Of a DNA stretch of 64,000 bases, positions 50,108-59,975 are shown piece after piece (position 1 is the stretch's first letter; every line of letters starts with the position of its first letter). Source of the DNA: Escherichia coli (GTDB taxonomy: Bacteria > Pseudomonadota > Gammaproteobacteria > Enterobacterales > Enterobacteriaceae); the NCBI GenBank assembly GCA_021307345.1, contig CP089930.1, positions 620,001 through 684,000 on the forward strand, read 5' to 3'. The notes beneath the pieces were generated by a model. The model was not told where the DNA came from. It saw only the letters and a list, made by a program, of their open reading frames with translations, and made no database searches. The position numbers and the translations under genes are program-made.

Positions 50108-50449
50108 CTACGCGACCTTTTTTGCACGCTCTTCACGGCGTGCCAAATATTCAGCCACTGTTTCAATCCGTCCCAATTCTTCCTGGGTGCGCATGTTGTT
50201 TTCAACTTCCCAAAGATCAACTGCCGCCTGGAGGTTTAGCCAAAAATCGACTGTGGTATCAAAAACTTTCGCCAGACGAAATGCCATATCAGTGGTGAGT
50301 TTACGATTATTATTGATCAGTGCACTGACGCTATTACGATGAACATGCAGCAACTCTGCTAACTCATTGATTTTCAAATCGAGCGGTTCCAGATATTCAT
50401 AGAGAAGAATATCTCCGGGTGTCGTCGGTTTTCTTGTTGCCTGTTTCAT
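50108..50449 (-). CDS. ybaQ: YbaQ, HigA-type antitoxin/HTH regulator
   Basis: A 113-residue XRE-family protein (VapI/HigA type): helix-turn-helix in INELAELLHVHRNSVSALINN, then a helical half (TTVDFWLNLQAAVDLWEVE). In K-12 ybaQ is annotated as an orphan regulator, as I recall. Here a HigB-like toxin gene lies 35 bp upstream in the same direction, the usual higBA order with toxin first, so this is probably the antitoxin and autorepressor. Confidence 0.9.
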   Translation of the reverse strand: MKQATRKPTTPGDILLYEYLEPLDLKINELAELLHVHRNSVSALINNNRKLTTDMAFRLAKVFDTTVDFWLNLQAAVDLWEVENNMRTQEELGRIETVAEYLARREERAKKVA

Positions 50450-50484
50450 GGTTTTACCTTTCTCGTCAATACGACAGCTATGTT

Positions 50485-50787
50485 TTAGTAGTTGTGTGGA
50501 TCTAAAAACAATTCTTCAGCCTTGCCATTAACCCATTTAAATATCAGTTGGTACTGTTTATCCACTCTAATGGAGGAGTATTCCTGCAATTTCCCCGATA
50601 ACTCTTCGTACCGGTTTCCTGGTGGGGAACGTAAATCCCGATGGGAAGTGGCAGCATTAATGATGTCCAATTTTCTTGATAACGCGTTATGGATTTCAGC
50701 AGGGATCTTTCGATGTGGCGTTGAGTGGACAAAAAAATCAGCCAGCCAGGGATCACGAAAACTCCTTATGTTGATTTTTTGAGCCAT
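50485..50787 (-). CDS. HigB-like RelE-superfamily toxin
   Basis: A 100-residue protein with the HigB/plasmid-maintenance-killer pattern: an N-terminal helix (RDPWLADFFVHS), a helical middle (RKLDIINAATSHRDLRSP), then PPGNRYEELSGKLQEYSSIR and the beta-strand QYQLIFKW. Such toxins are ribosome-dependent mRNA endonucleases. The reading frame is intact, with no frameshift or stop. Together with ybaQ downstream it forms a complete toxin-antitoxin module; activity is inferred from family. Confidence 0.87.
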   Translation of the reverse strand: MAQKINIRSFRDPWLADFFVHSTPHRKIPAEIHNALSRKLDIINAATSHRDLRSPPGNRYEELSGKLQEYSSIRVDKQYQLIFKWVNGKAEELFLDPHNY

Positions 50788-50919
50788 TCCATTCTCATCT
50801 CCTTGTCCATTATTTAATCATTATAATGCACACAAGCACTGTGCATAAGTGCAATAATCAACTCCATTTGCGCCATCCCTCCCCGCGCGCTAGCATGATA
50901 TTTCACAAAGGGAGGTCGT

Positions 50920-51714
50920 ATGGATCTGTTGTACCGGGTAAAAACACTTTGGGCCGCGCTGCGCGGTAATCATTACACCTGGCCTGCCATCGATATCTCC
51001 CTCCCCGGCAATCGCCATTTTCATCTGATTGGCAGTATTCATATGGGTAGCCACGATATGGCTCCTCTACCCGCCCGTTTGCTTAAAAAGCTCAAACAAG
51101 CCGATGCGCTGATTGTCGAGGCAGATGTTTCCACCAGCGATACGCCTTTTGCTAATTTGCCTGCCTGCGAGGCGCTGGAAGAGCGCATCAGCGAAGAACA
51201 ATTACAAAATCTGCAGCACATCAGCCAGGAAATGGGCATTTCTCCGTCGCTCTTTTCTACCCAACCACTGTGGCAAATCGCGATGGTTCTCCAGGCGACG
51301 CAGGCGCAAAAACTGGGGCTGCGGGCAGAATATGGTATCGATTACCAGCTATTGCAGGCGGCGAAACAACAACATAAGCCCGTGATTGAACTGGAAGGGG
51401 CAGAAAATCAGATTGCCATGTTGCTCCAGCTCCCCGACAAAGGACTGGCGCTGCTGGACGATACGCTGACCCACTGGCATACCAACGCACGGCTACTACA
51501 ACAAATGATGAGCTGGTGGCTGAATGCGCCGCCGCAAAATAATGAAATAACGCTGCCCAATACGTTCAGCCAGTCGCTGTACGACGTGTTGATGCATCAG
51601 CGAAATCTTGCCTGGCGGGATAAATTACGGGCTATGCCACCGGGGCGCTATGTGGTCGCGGTCGGTGCGTTACATCTGTATGGAGAAGGGAATTTGCCAC
51701 AAATGTTGCGCTAA
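50920..51714 (+). CDS. ybaP: YbaP, TraB/GumN-family protein
   Basis: A 264-residue protein of the TraB/TIKI family of putative metalloproteases. Family motifs: FHLIGSIHMGSHDM, ADALIVEADVS, GIDYQLLQAAKQ and the C-terminal VVAVGALHLYGEGNL. No obvious signal peptide or membrane helix is seen. Function unknown in E. coli. Its last codon overlaps the terminator of the antisense sRNA gene chiX. Confidence 0.92.
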   Translation: MDLLYRVKTLWAALRGNHYTWPAIDISLPGNRHFHLIGSIHMGSHDMAPLPARLLKKLKQADALIVEADVSTSDTPFANLPACEALEERISEEQLQNLQHISQEMGISPSLFSTQPLWQIAMVLQATQAQKLGLRAEYGIDYQLLQAAKQQHKPVIELEGAENQIAMLLQLPDKGLALLDDTLTHWHTNARLLQQMMSWWLNAPPQNNEITLPNTFSQSLYDVLMHQRNLAWRDKLRAMPPGRYVVAVGALHLYGEGNLPQMLR

Positions 51715-51797
51715 AAAAAATGGCCAATATCGCTATTGGCCCGTCAAAGAGGAATTTCATATTTTTATTATTATGCCGTCACTTTAAGCGACGGTGT
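51713..51797 (-). ncRNA. chiX: ChiX (MicM) small RNA
   Basis: About 85 nt on the minus strand: 5' ACACCGTCGCTTAAAGTGAC, an A/U-rich middle (ATAATAATAAAAATATG), the seed region ATTCCTCTTTGACGGGC, and the terminator hairpin GGCCAAT/ATTGGCC followed by a T-run. ChiX is an Hfq-bound sRNA that silences chiP (chitoporin), chb and dpiB mRNAs and is itself titrated by chb RNA. Its terminator overlaps the ybaP stop codon. Confidence 0.95.
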
Positions 51798-51803
51798 AAC
51801 TCG

Positions 51804-51832
51804 ATTGTCGCTCAATCTCACCATCCTGCCAA
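51804..51832 (-). promoter_or_regulatory. chiX promoter
   Basis: Minus-strand TTGGCA (51827-51832) and GACAAT (51804-51809) are 17 bp apart, and the first ChiX base lies 7 bp downstream of the -10. Confidence 0.75.
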
Positions 51833-51903
51833 TACTATTAGGCAAGATGACTCTTTTTTTTGAGCCGCCATCAGGCGTATGCTTTCTCCGTTTTTTTGTT
51901 TAA

Positions 51904-52398
<495 letters not shown>

Positions 52399-52403
52399 GC
52401 ATT

Positions 52404-52430
52404 GTGCCGGATGCAAACATCCGGCACTTT
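52404..52430. repeat. REP-like hairpin between ybaK and ushA
   Basis: Perfect 10-bp stem GTGCCGGATG/CATCCGGCAC (52404-52413 and 52418-52427) with loop CAAA, followed by TTTC; it may terminate ybaK. Confidence 0.75.
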
Positions 52431-52434
52431 CAGA

Positions 52435-54087
52435 TTACTGCCAGCTCACCTCACCTTTCGGCTCATACGCGCTCGCATCCAGCGGCGAGTTTTTCTGGAT
52501 ATAGTCTTTCAGCACTTCAGCATCTATAAAGCCGGTATTGACATAGCCCGGTTTGTTATCAAGGCGCGGATAACCATCACCGCCGGTGGCATTGAAGTTT
52601 AACGTCGCCATGCGGTAAGTTTTTGCCGGATCGACCGGTTCGCCTTTGATTTTCAGGTCGTTAAGTTTGCCATCTTTCGCCACAAAGCTGACGTTGGCAA
52701 ATTGCGGATAGGCACCGGAATCCGGCTTCATTTGTGCAACGGCGGTCAGGTAATCAATCACTTCCTTACCGCTCATGTCGGCATACACCACCACATTGCC
52801 GAACGGCTGCACTTTCAGCACGTTTTTATAACTGATGTTACCCGCGTCGATGGAGTCACGAATTCCGCCTCCGCTCATCACCGCAAAGTCGGCTCCGGTG
52901 CGATCCATTTGTGCTGCCAGAATCAACCGTCCCATATTGGTCTGTACGAAACGAACTTTGCTGCGGTCGCCTTCAAGACGGTCACTAACCTCACCAATTT
53001 TCACTTCCAGCTGTGCTTTGCCTTTGTTCTGGAACGGTGATAACAGCGAGATCATTTGCTGGTTTTCGGCGATTTCCGGGGTGTACAGCACGCGTTCGCT
53101 TTTTCCGTCTTCCCAGGTCACTTTTTTCTTCAGGTTCACCGGAATCAACTGGTAATTGACCATTTTCATTTCGCCATTGCGAAACTCAAAATCGGCTCGT
53201 CCCACATACTTGCCCCACTCATGCGCCTGGACAATCCAGATGCCGTTTTGTTGATCCGGCTTGCAAGGTGTACCCGGCACATAATCGACCTGTTTTTTAT
53301 TTTCTGCTGCCATGCAGACCGGATCTTGCGAGTGACCGCCGACAATCATCGCCAACGATCCGGCAGGCAGGCTGCGCGCCATCTCTACATCGCCCGGTGC
53401 GTTTGAACCGTGTTCGCCATTGTCGTAATGCCCCATATGTGTGGCTGCAATAATAATGTCCGGCTTTTCTGTCTGTTGCAGTTCCTGAATCACCAGCTTC
53501 GCTTCGTCGGCAGGTTTACGAAATTCAATGTCGGTGAAATATTCCGGGTTACCAATTTTCGCCGTGTCATCGGTCGTCAGACCAATTACCGCGATTTTCA
53601 GATCCTGACGCTTAAACAACGCCCAGGGTTTAAACAAACGCTCGCCGGTACTTTTTTGATAGATATTGGCGGAGAGCAACGGGAACTTTGCCCATTTTTC
53701 CTGCTGACGTAATACGGTGAGCGGGTTATCAAATTCATGATTACCGATTGCCATCGCGTCATAACCCACCAGATTCATGCCGCGAAAATCCGGTTCGGCG
53801 TCCTGTAAATCAGACTCTGGAACACCAGTGTTAATGTCACCTCCAGAAAGTAACAGCACGCTACCACCTTCAGCCGCGACTTCTTTGCGGATACCATCCA
53901 CCAGCGTTTTTTGCGCCGCCAGACCATATTCGCCATATTCATTACGCCAGAAATGACCGTGGTGGTCGTTGGTATGAAGTACCGTAATTTTGTAGGTTTT
54001 ATCCTGCTCATAAGCCTGGGCGGTTTCACTCGCCAGTGTAAATGCGGCTAATAGTGCTAATGCCACACCCCGCTGCAAAAACTTCAT
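52435..54087 (-). CDS. ushA: UshA, periplasmic UDP-sugar hydrolase/5'-nucleotidase
   Basis: A 550-residue periplasmic enzyme with a 25-residue signal peptide (MKFLQRGVALALLAAF, cut after ETAQA). The N-terminal metallophosphatase domain has the metal motifs TNDHHGHFW, SGGDINTG, GNHEFDNP, ATHMGHYD and GGHSQDP. The C-terminal nucleotide-binding domain has SGGGIRDSIDAGN and LNFNATGGDGYP. It scavenges nucleosides and sugars from nucleotides outside the cell. The ATG at 54087 is chosen because it starts the signal peptide. Confidence 0.98.
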   Translation of the reverse strand: MKFLQRGVALALLAAFTLASETAQAYEQDKTYKITVLHTNDHHGHFWRNEYGEYGLAAQKTLVDGIRKEVAAEGGSVLLLSGGDINTGVPESDLQDAEPDFRGMNLVGYDAMAIGNHEFDNPLTVLRQQEKWAKFPLLSANIYQKSTGERLFKPWALFKRQDLKIAVIGLTTDDTAKIGNPEYFTDIEFRKPADEAKLVIQELQQTEKPDIIIAATHMGHYDNGEHGSNAPGDVEMARSLPAGSLAMIVGGHSQDPVCMAAENKKQVDYVPGTPCKPDQQNGIWIVQAHEWGKYVGRADFEFRNGEMKMVNYQLIPVNLKKKVTWEDGKSERVLYTPEIAENQQMISLLSPFQNKGKAQLEVKIGEVSDRLEGDRSKVRFVQTNMGRLILAAQMDRTGADFAVMSGGGIRDSIDAGNISYKNVLKVQPFGNVVVYADMSGKEVIDYLTAVAQMKPDSGAYPQFANVSFVAKDGKLNDLKIKGEPVDPAKTYRMATLNFNATGGDGYPRLDNKPGYVNTGFIDAEVLKDYIQKNSPLDASAYEPKGEVSWQ

Positions 54088-54307
54088 ATTTCTCTCTCCC
54101 TGACCAGATATCAACGTGTTGAAAATTAGTATGACGCGACATAATAGACAAGTCTGTGTTCGGTGATGGTAAATCTACATACAAAAATGGAAATTCTGTA
54201 TTAAGCATTGAGACTTCCTTCAGACAGCGCATACAGGTATGTTAGTCGGGTAATAATCACAAATAAGATCATTCTTTACATCGCAACTCTGAAAAAGTGA
54301 CTTTCCT

Positions 54308-55528
54308 ATGGCAATGAGTGAACAAACCCAGCCTGCGGCGGGCGCGGCTGCATCGACCACTAAGGCTCGCACATCATTTGGTATTTTAGGCGCAATCAGC
54401 CTCTCGCATCTGCTGAACGACATGATCCAATCGCTGATTCTGGCGATTTATCCGCTGCTTCAGTCAGAGTTTTCCCTGACGTTTATGCAGATTGGGATGA
54501 TTACCCTCACCTTTCAGCTCGCCTCTTCGCTGTTGCAACCGGTAGTCGGTTACTGGACAGATAAATACCCAATGCCGTGGTCATTACCGATTGGCATGTG
54601 CTTTACCATGAGCGGCCTGATACTGCTGGCGCTGGCGGGTAGTTTTGGCACGGTTCTGCTGGCGGCGGCGCTGGTCGGTACGGGTTCGTCGGTCTTTCAC
54701 CCGGAATCTTCCCGCGTGGCGCGTATGGCGTCTGGTGGACGTCATGGCCTGGCGCAATCTATCTTCCAGGTAGGCGGTAACTTTGGTAGTTCGTTGGGGC
54801 CATTGCTGGCGGCGGTGATCATCGCCCCTTACGGCAAAGGCAACGTTGCATGGTTTGTGCTGGCGGCATTGCTGGCTATCGTGGTACTGGCGCAAATCAG
54901 CCGTTGGTACTCTGCACAGCATCGGATGAGTAAAGGCAAACCGAAAGCAATAATAATCAATCCACTGCCGCGTAATAAGGTCGTGCTGGCTGTCTGTGTG
55001 CTGTTAGTGCTGATTTTCTCGAAATATTTCTATATGGCGAGCATCAGCAGCTATTACACCTTTTATCTGATGCAAAAATTCGGATTATCTATCCAGAATG
55101 CCCAGCTTCATCTGTTTGCCTTCCTGTTTGCCGTCGCGGCGGGTACGGTGATTGGCGGGCCTGTAGGCGATAAAATCGGTCGAAAATATGTGATTTGGGG
55201 CTCTATCCTCGGCGTTGCGCCATTTACCTTGATTTTACCCTACGCCAGCCTGTACTGGACGGGGGTTTTAACGGTGATTATTGGATTTATCCTCGCCTCG
55301 GCGTTTTCCGCCATTCTGGTCTACGCTCAGGAGCTACTTCCGGGACGTATCGGCATGGTTTCTGGACTGTTTTTCGGTTTTGCTTTCGGTATGGGGGGGC
55401 TGGGCGCTGCGGTTCTGGGGCTTATCGCCGATCATACCAGTATCGAGTTAGTTTATAAAATCTGTGCTTTCCTTCCACTTCTTGGTATGTTGACCATATT
55501 CCTGCCTGATAACCGGCATAAATCCTGA
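54308..55528 (+). CDS. fsr: Fsr, fosmidomycin-resistance MFS exporter
   Basis: A 406-residue major facilitator protein with about 12 helices. Features include ISLSHLLNDMIQSL in helix 1, the loop motif GYWTDKYPMP after helix 2 and a variant GPVGDKIGRK between helices 8 and 9. It exports fosmidomycin, and a role in export of other compounds is proposed. The alternative start MSEQTQPA two codons downstream (54314) is also possible. Confidence 0.95.
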   Translation: MAMSEQTQPAAGAAASTTKARTSFGILGAISLSHLLNDMIQSLILAIYPLLQSEFSLTFMQIGMITLTFQLASSLLQPVVGYWTDKYPMPWSLPIGMCFTMSGLILLALAGSFGTVLLAAALVGTGSSVFHPESSRVARMASGGRHGLAQSIFQVGGNFGSSLGPLLAAVIIAPYGKGNVAWFVLAALLAIVVLAQISRWYSAQHRMSKGKPKAIIINPLPRNKVVLAVCVLLVLIFSKYFYMASISSYYTFYLMQKFGLSIQNAQLHLFAFLFAVAAGTVIGGPVGDKIGRKYVIWGSILGVAPFTLILPYASLYWTGVLTVIIGFILASAFSAILVYAQELLPGRIGMVSGLFFGFAFGMGGLGAAVLGLIADHTSIELVYKICAFLPLLGMLTIFLPDNRHKS

Positions 55529-55765
55529 TTTCCATGCAGCCAAAGGTAAACTTTGGCTACTTCATTTTGCAGTAGCCATAAGCCTTTCCTCTTCATACAC
55601 CTTATCACTTTTCCGATCCGTGCCTTTTTTGCGGTTAATTCCATTTTTCTGCAAAATTCAACAATTATTCATAAACATCAACCATGAAATTGTCATAAAC
55701 TATTACCTGTAATTTTGGTTTTCCCAGCCAAAAATGGACAACAACCACCAGGAACAGGAGACGGA

Positions 55766-57442
55766 ATGCATCACGCCACCCCGCTTATCACCACCATTGT
55801 TGGCGGCCTTGTGCTCGCTTTTATCCTCGGCATGATTGCTAATAAACTGCGTATTTCTCCTCTGGTGGGATATCTGTTAGCGGGCGTGCTGGCAGGGCCA
55901 TTCACTCCAGGGTTTGTTGCCGATACCAAGCTGGCGCCGGAACTGGCGGAGCTGGGCGTTATTTTGCTGATGTTCGGCGTCGGTTTGCATTTTTCGCTCA
56001 AGGATTTGATGGCGGTAAAGTCCATTGCCATTCCCGGCGCGATCGCCCAGATAGCCGTGGCGACGCTGCTGGGTATGGCGCTCTCTGCCGTGCTGGGCTG
56101 GTCGTTAATGACCGGTATCGTGTTCGGTTTATGTCTTTCCACCGCCAGTACCGTGGTGTTACTGCGCGCACTTGAAGAACGGCAATTAATAGACAGTCAG
56201 CGCGGGCAAATCGCCATCGGCTGGTTGATTGTGGAAGATTTGGTGATGGTTCTGACGCTGGTGTTGCTGCCCGCAGTGGCAGGGATGCTGGAACAGGGCG
56301 ATGTGGGCTTCGCGACGCTGGCGGTTGATATGGGGATCACCATCGGCAAGGTGGTAGCATTTATCGCCATAATGATGTTAGTGGGTCGCCGTCTGGTGCC
56401 GTGGATTATGGCACGCAGCGCGGCAACCGGTTCGCGTGAACTGTTTACCCTGTCGGTGCTGGCACTGGCGTTAGGCATTGCTTTTGGTGCGGTAGAACTG
56501 TTTGACGTCTCCTTTGCGCTCGGTGCATTCTTCGCTGGGATGGTGCTGAATGAATCCGAACTTAGCCACCGCGCCGCACACGATACGCTGCCATTGCGCG
56601 ACGCCTTTGCGGTGCTGTTTTTTGTCTCCGTCGGGATGTTATTTGATCCGTTAATTCTGATTCAGCAACCGCTGGCAGTGCTGGCAACGCTGGCAATTAT
56701 TCTGTTTGGTAAATCTGTCGCGGCACTGTTCCTCGTTCGGCTGTTTGGTCACTCCCAGCGCACGGCGTTAACCATCGCCGCCAGCCTCGCGCAGATTGGT
56801 GAGTTCGCGTTTATCCTGGCGGGACTGGGAATGGCATTGAATTTACTGCCGCAGGCCGGACAAAACCTGGTACTGGCAGGCGCGATCCTGTCGATTATGC
56901 TCAACCCGGTGCTGTTCGCGCTGCTGGAGAAATATCTGGCAAAAACCGAAACGCTGGAAGAACAGACGCTGGAAGAAGCTATCGAAGAAGAGAAGCAGAT
57001 CCCGGTGGATATTTGCAACCATGCGCTACTGGTGGGCTACGGTCGTGTAGGCAGTCTGCTGGGGGAGAAATTACTCGCCTCTGATATTCCGTTAGTGGTG
57101 ATTGAAACATCACGAACCCGTGTTGATGAGCTGCGAGAGCGCGGCGTTCGCGCGGTACTGGGCAACGCGGCGAATGAAGAGATCATGCAACTGGCGCATC
57201 TGGAGTGCGCGAAATGGCTGATTCTGACCATTCCTAACGGTTACGAAGCGGGCGAGATTGTGGCCTCTGCTCGCGCCAAAAACCCGGATATTGAGATTAT
57301 CGCCCGCGCCCATTATGACGATGAGGTGGCGTATATCACCGAACGTGGCGCGAATCAGGTAGTGATGGGTGAACGTGAAATCGCCCGTACTATGCTGGAA
57401 CTGCTGGAAACGCCACCGGCGGGTGAAGTGGTGACGGGGTAA
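55766..57442 (+). CDS. ybaL: YbaL, CPA2-family cation/proton antiporter with RCK domain
   Basis: A 558-residue membrane protein. Residues ~1-390 form the KefB/KefC-like exchanger with about 12 helices; residues ~415-540 form a cytoplasmic RCK/TrkA-N nucleotide-binding domain beginning NHALLVGYGRVGSLLGEKL. It is expected to mediate K+/H+ exchange; physiological role is unsettled. The ATG at 55766 follows AGGAGACGGA, better than the upstream in-frame start. Full length. Confidence 0.94.
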   Translation: MHHATPLITTIVGGLVLAFILGMIANKLRISPLVGYLLAGVLAGPFTPGFVADTKLAPELAELGVILLMFGVGLHFSLKDLMAVKSIAIPGAIAQIAVATLLGMALSAVLGWSLMTGIVFGLCLSTASTVVLLRALEERQLIDSQRGQIAIGWLIVEDLVMVLTLVLLPAVAGMLEQGDVGFATLAVDMGITIGKVVAFIAIMMLVGRRLVPWIMARSAATGSRELFTLSVLALALGIAFGAVELFDVSFALGAFFAGMVLNESELSHRAAHDTLPLRDAFAVLFFVSVGMLFDPLILIQQPLAVLATLAIILFGKSVAALFLVRLFGHSQRTALTIAASLAQIGEFAFILAGLGMALNLLPQAGQNLVLAGAILSIMLNPVLFALLEKYLAKTETLEEQTLEEAIEEEKQIPVDICNHALLVGYGRVGSLLGEKLLASDIPLVVIETSRTRVDELRERGVRAVLGNAANEEIMQLAHLECAKWLILTIPNGYEAGEIVASARAKNPDIEIIARAHYDDEVAYITERGANQVVMGEREIARTMLELLETPPAGEVVTG

Positions 57443-57456
57443 TACATTGACGCCAT

Positions 57457-57543
57457 TGCCGGATGCGATGCTGCCGCATCTTATCCGGCCCACAGGTGCC
57501 ATCTTCCGTAGGTCGGATAAGGCGTTTACGCCGCATCCGACTG
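57457..57543. repeat. BIME between ybaL and gsk
   Basis: Two inverted REP units: TGCCGGATGCGATGCTGCCG... ending TTATCCGGC, and GTCGGATAAGGCGTTTACGC... ending CATCCGAC. Confidence 0.8.
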
Positions 57544-57559
57544 TCATTGGTTCAATGGC

Positions 57560-58864
57560 TTAACGATCCCAGTAAGACTCTTCCAGGCTGTCTTCTCGCT
57601 CCGGCAGACCGCGCGTTAAACGTGGTGAATGCTGGTTCAGTACCTGATAGCTCACACGGTTAGCATATTTACACACCTGCGCTAACGACGAATAAGTCAG
57701 CCAGGTGAATTTATGCTTGCTGGAATTTGGCACGTTAGTGCGGTGATAGCTATTGGCGGTAATGTCATGCAACAGCGCCGCCAGCGCCCCATCACCGGCA
57801 CCGTTAGTGTTCATGATTTTTTCTGGCCCGCCCATATACGGCGCAATGTGCGAATAGACGCGCAGCGGATTCTGGCAATCTTTGTGGCGCATGGCGCGGC
57901 TAAACTCATACTGGTTAAATTCCGCGATAGCGCCCGGCAACAGCGGATGCTGGGTTTTGCGTTTCGCTTCGTCTTCCGTAAAGCCCGCCATATACAAGCC
58001 GATTGGCCCGGCGGTGCACAGCACCAGATCAACCCAGTCCAGCGCCTTATCAGATGCCAGCAGCGGATCGCTCTCTCCGGTCAACGCTTCAGCTTCTTCT
58101 TCGTTCATCGCAAGGATGGAGACGTGTTCTTTGAGGAATTGCTGCCACCATTGCGGATTCTCGGCGATGACAAATTTAGTGCCCAGCGTCAGCACCACCG
58201 GTACGTTATATTTCTTCGCATACTCAATGGCTTTCATGGTCGCTTCCGGCATCGGTTCACCCGGCTTGCAACGCACCAGATAGGACGTTAATACCAGCGC
58301 CGAGGCTCCGGCGATAACATCTTCCGGAATGCTTTCTGCCCGTAACTGGTTCATATGACCTGGACTGATAGCAAAGGTACGTTCGCCAGACTCGCCAATC
58401 AGCGTAAAGCAACGACCAATCGGGCCATCCACACCCTGCAGATAGTTAAGATCGGTACGGCTGGATGTATTGCACAAGTAACGATAGGCGTAGCTGCCAA
58501 TTTCAATATTGCTGCACATCACGCCCAGCAGCACCGAACGGTCGTCTGCCAGTACAGAATAGTTGTGCATGGTATTGCCAATAGTGCCACCTGCAAACTG
58601 ATGAGTAATCAGGTTTTTCTGTTTCAGCTCCTGATAAAGTGCTTCAGCAACATCATCTTCAATGACCAGTGAATGCCCGGCGCTTAATCCATAACGTTCA
58701 ATAAAATCGTCTTCCACTTTGGCTTCAATATCCACCAGCGTCTGGTCGATACCGACCACCCAGGCTGCGCTGGTTTCGTTTTCTGGTTGGATTTGCTGCA
58801 ACAGCGGATCGCGTGCATTTACGGGGAAGTAATGTTTGGATTTACGTTTGCCGGGAAATTTCAT
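57560..58864 (-). CDS. gsk: Gsk, inosine-guanosine kinase
   Basis: A 434-residue PfkB-family nucleoside kinase that phosphorylates guanosine and inosine with ATP in purine salvage. The FAGGTIGNTMHNYSVL substrate motif and the catalytic anion-hole NTNGAGDGALAAL are present. It is transcribed convergently with ybaL and divergently from aes. Confidence 0.97.
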   Translation of the reverse strand: MKFPGKRKSKHYFPVNARDPLLQQIQPENETSAAWVVGIDQTLVDIEAKVEDDFIERYGLSAGHSLVIEDDVAEALYQELKQKNLITHQFAGGTIGNTMHNYSVLADDRSVLLGVMCSNIEIGSYAYRYLCNTSSRTDLNYLQGVDGPIGRCFTLIGESGERTFAISPGHMNQLRAESIPEDVIAGASALVLTSYLVRCKPGEPMPEATMKAIEYAKKYNVPVVLTLGTKFVIAENPQWWQQFLKEHVSILAMNEEEAEALTGESDPLLASDKALDWVDLVLCTAGPIGLYMAGFTEDEAKRKTQHPLLPGAIAEFNQYEFSRAMRHKDCQNPLRVYSHIAPYMGGPEKIMNTNGAGDGALAALLHDITANSYHRTNVPNSSKHKFTWLTYSSLAQVCKYANRVSYQVLNQHSPRLTRGLPEREDSLEESYWDR

Positions 58865-59015
58865 GGTTGTTTTTACGGGTGGTTAACTGAGCGGCGAATG
58901 TTAACACAATCATGCCTGAACGCGCGAGACGCAGGCAGTTTCAATATCAGCCGACGGGATCGCATTTTCATGGGAGATGTTCCTTACAATGACGCAATTT
59001 GAAAGGAGTTTTTGC

Positions 59016-59975
59016 ATGAAGCCGGAAAACAAACTACCCGTGCTGGAGCTAATCTCTGCCGAAATGAAGGCGGTTGTTAACACTCATCAGCCCGATTTAC
59101 CGCCCTGGCCCGCAACGGGAACGATTGCCGAACAACGTCAGCATTATACGCTTGAGCGCCGATTCTGGAACGCTGACGCTCCAGAAATGGAAACCAGAGC
59201 TTACGCGGTTCCGACAAAATATGGTCAGGTAGAAGCACGGCAATTTTGTCCGAACCCGGATAGCCCGGCGACGCTGTTTTATCTACATGGCGGCGGTTTT
59301 ATTCTCGGCAATCTCGATACCCACGATCGCATTATGCGTCTGCTGGCAAAGTACACCCAGTGTACGGTGATTGGCATTGATTACACCCTTTCGCCAGAAG
59401 CGCGTTTTCCGCAAGCGATAGAGGAAATCGTGGCGTCTTGTTGTCACTTCCACCAGCAGGCGGGCGATTATCAGATCAATATGTCACGCATTGGTTTTGC
59501 CGGTGATTCCGCTGGCGCCATGCTGGCGCTCGCCAGTGCTTTATGGTTGCGTGAAAAGCAGATCGATTGCGGCAAAGTTGTGGGTGTTTTGCTGTGGTAT
59601 GGGCTTTACGGATTACGCGATTCCGTGACTCGTCGTCTGTTGGGGGGTGACTGGGATGGCTTAACGCAACAGGATTTGCAGATGTATGAAGAGGCGTATT
59701 TAAGCAACGACGCGGACCGCGAGTCGCCGTATTACTGTCTGTTTAATAATGATCTCACTCGCGAAGTTCCGCCCTGTTTTATTGCCGGGGCGGAGTTCGA
59801 TCCGCTGCTGGATGACAGCCGTCTGCTTTACCAGACGTTAGCGGCGCATCAGCAGCCCTGTGAGTTCAAACTCTACCCAGGCACGCTGCACGCCTTTTTG
59901 CATTATTCACGGATGATGAAAACCGCCGACGATGCTCTTCGCGACGGCGCTCAATTCTTTACCGCTCAGCTTTAG
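59016..59975 (+). CDS. aes: Aes, acetyl esterase (hormone-sensitive-lipase family)
   Basis: A 319-residue cytosolic esterase. The oxyanion motif [10 protein letters not shown], nucleophile GDSAGAM and the C-terminal Asp/His ([18 protein letters not shown]) complete the catalytic set. Aes also binds and inhibits the maltose activator MalT. The ATG at 59016 follows AAAGGAG at ideal distance. Compared with my memory of K-12 it shows roughly 20 substitutions, mostly before residue 200, more than its neighbours; aes is known as a phylogroup-marking allele in E. coli. Its end overlaps that of hemH. Confidence 0.96.
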   Translation: MKPENKLPVLELISAEMKAVVNTHQPDLPPWPATGTIAEQRQHYTLERRFWNADAPEMETRAYAVPTKYGQVEARQFCPNPDSPATLFYLHGGGFILGNLDTHDRIMRLLAKYTQCTVIGIDYTLSPEARFPQAIEEIVASCCHFHQQAGDYQINMSRIGFAGDSAGAMLALASALWLREKQIDCGKVVGVLLWYGLYGLRDSVTRRLLGGDWDGLTQQDLQMYEEAYLSNDADRESPYYCLFNNDLTREVPPCFIAGAEFDPLLDDSRLLYQTLAAHQQPCEFKLYPGTLHAFLHYSRMMKTADDALRDGAQFFTAQL

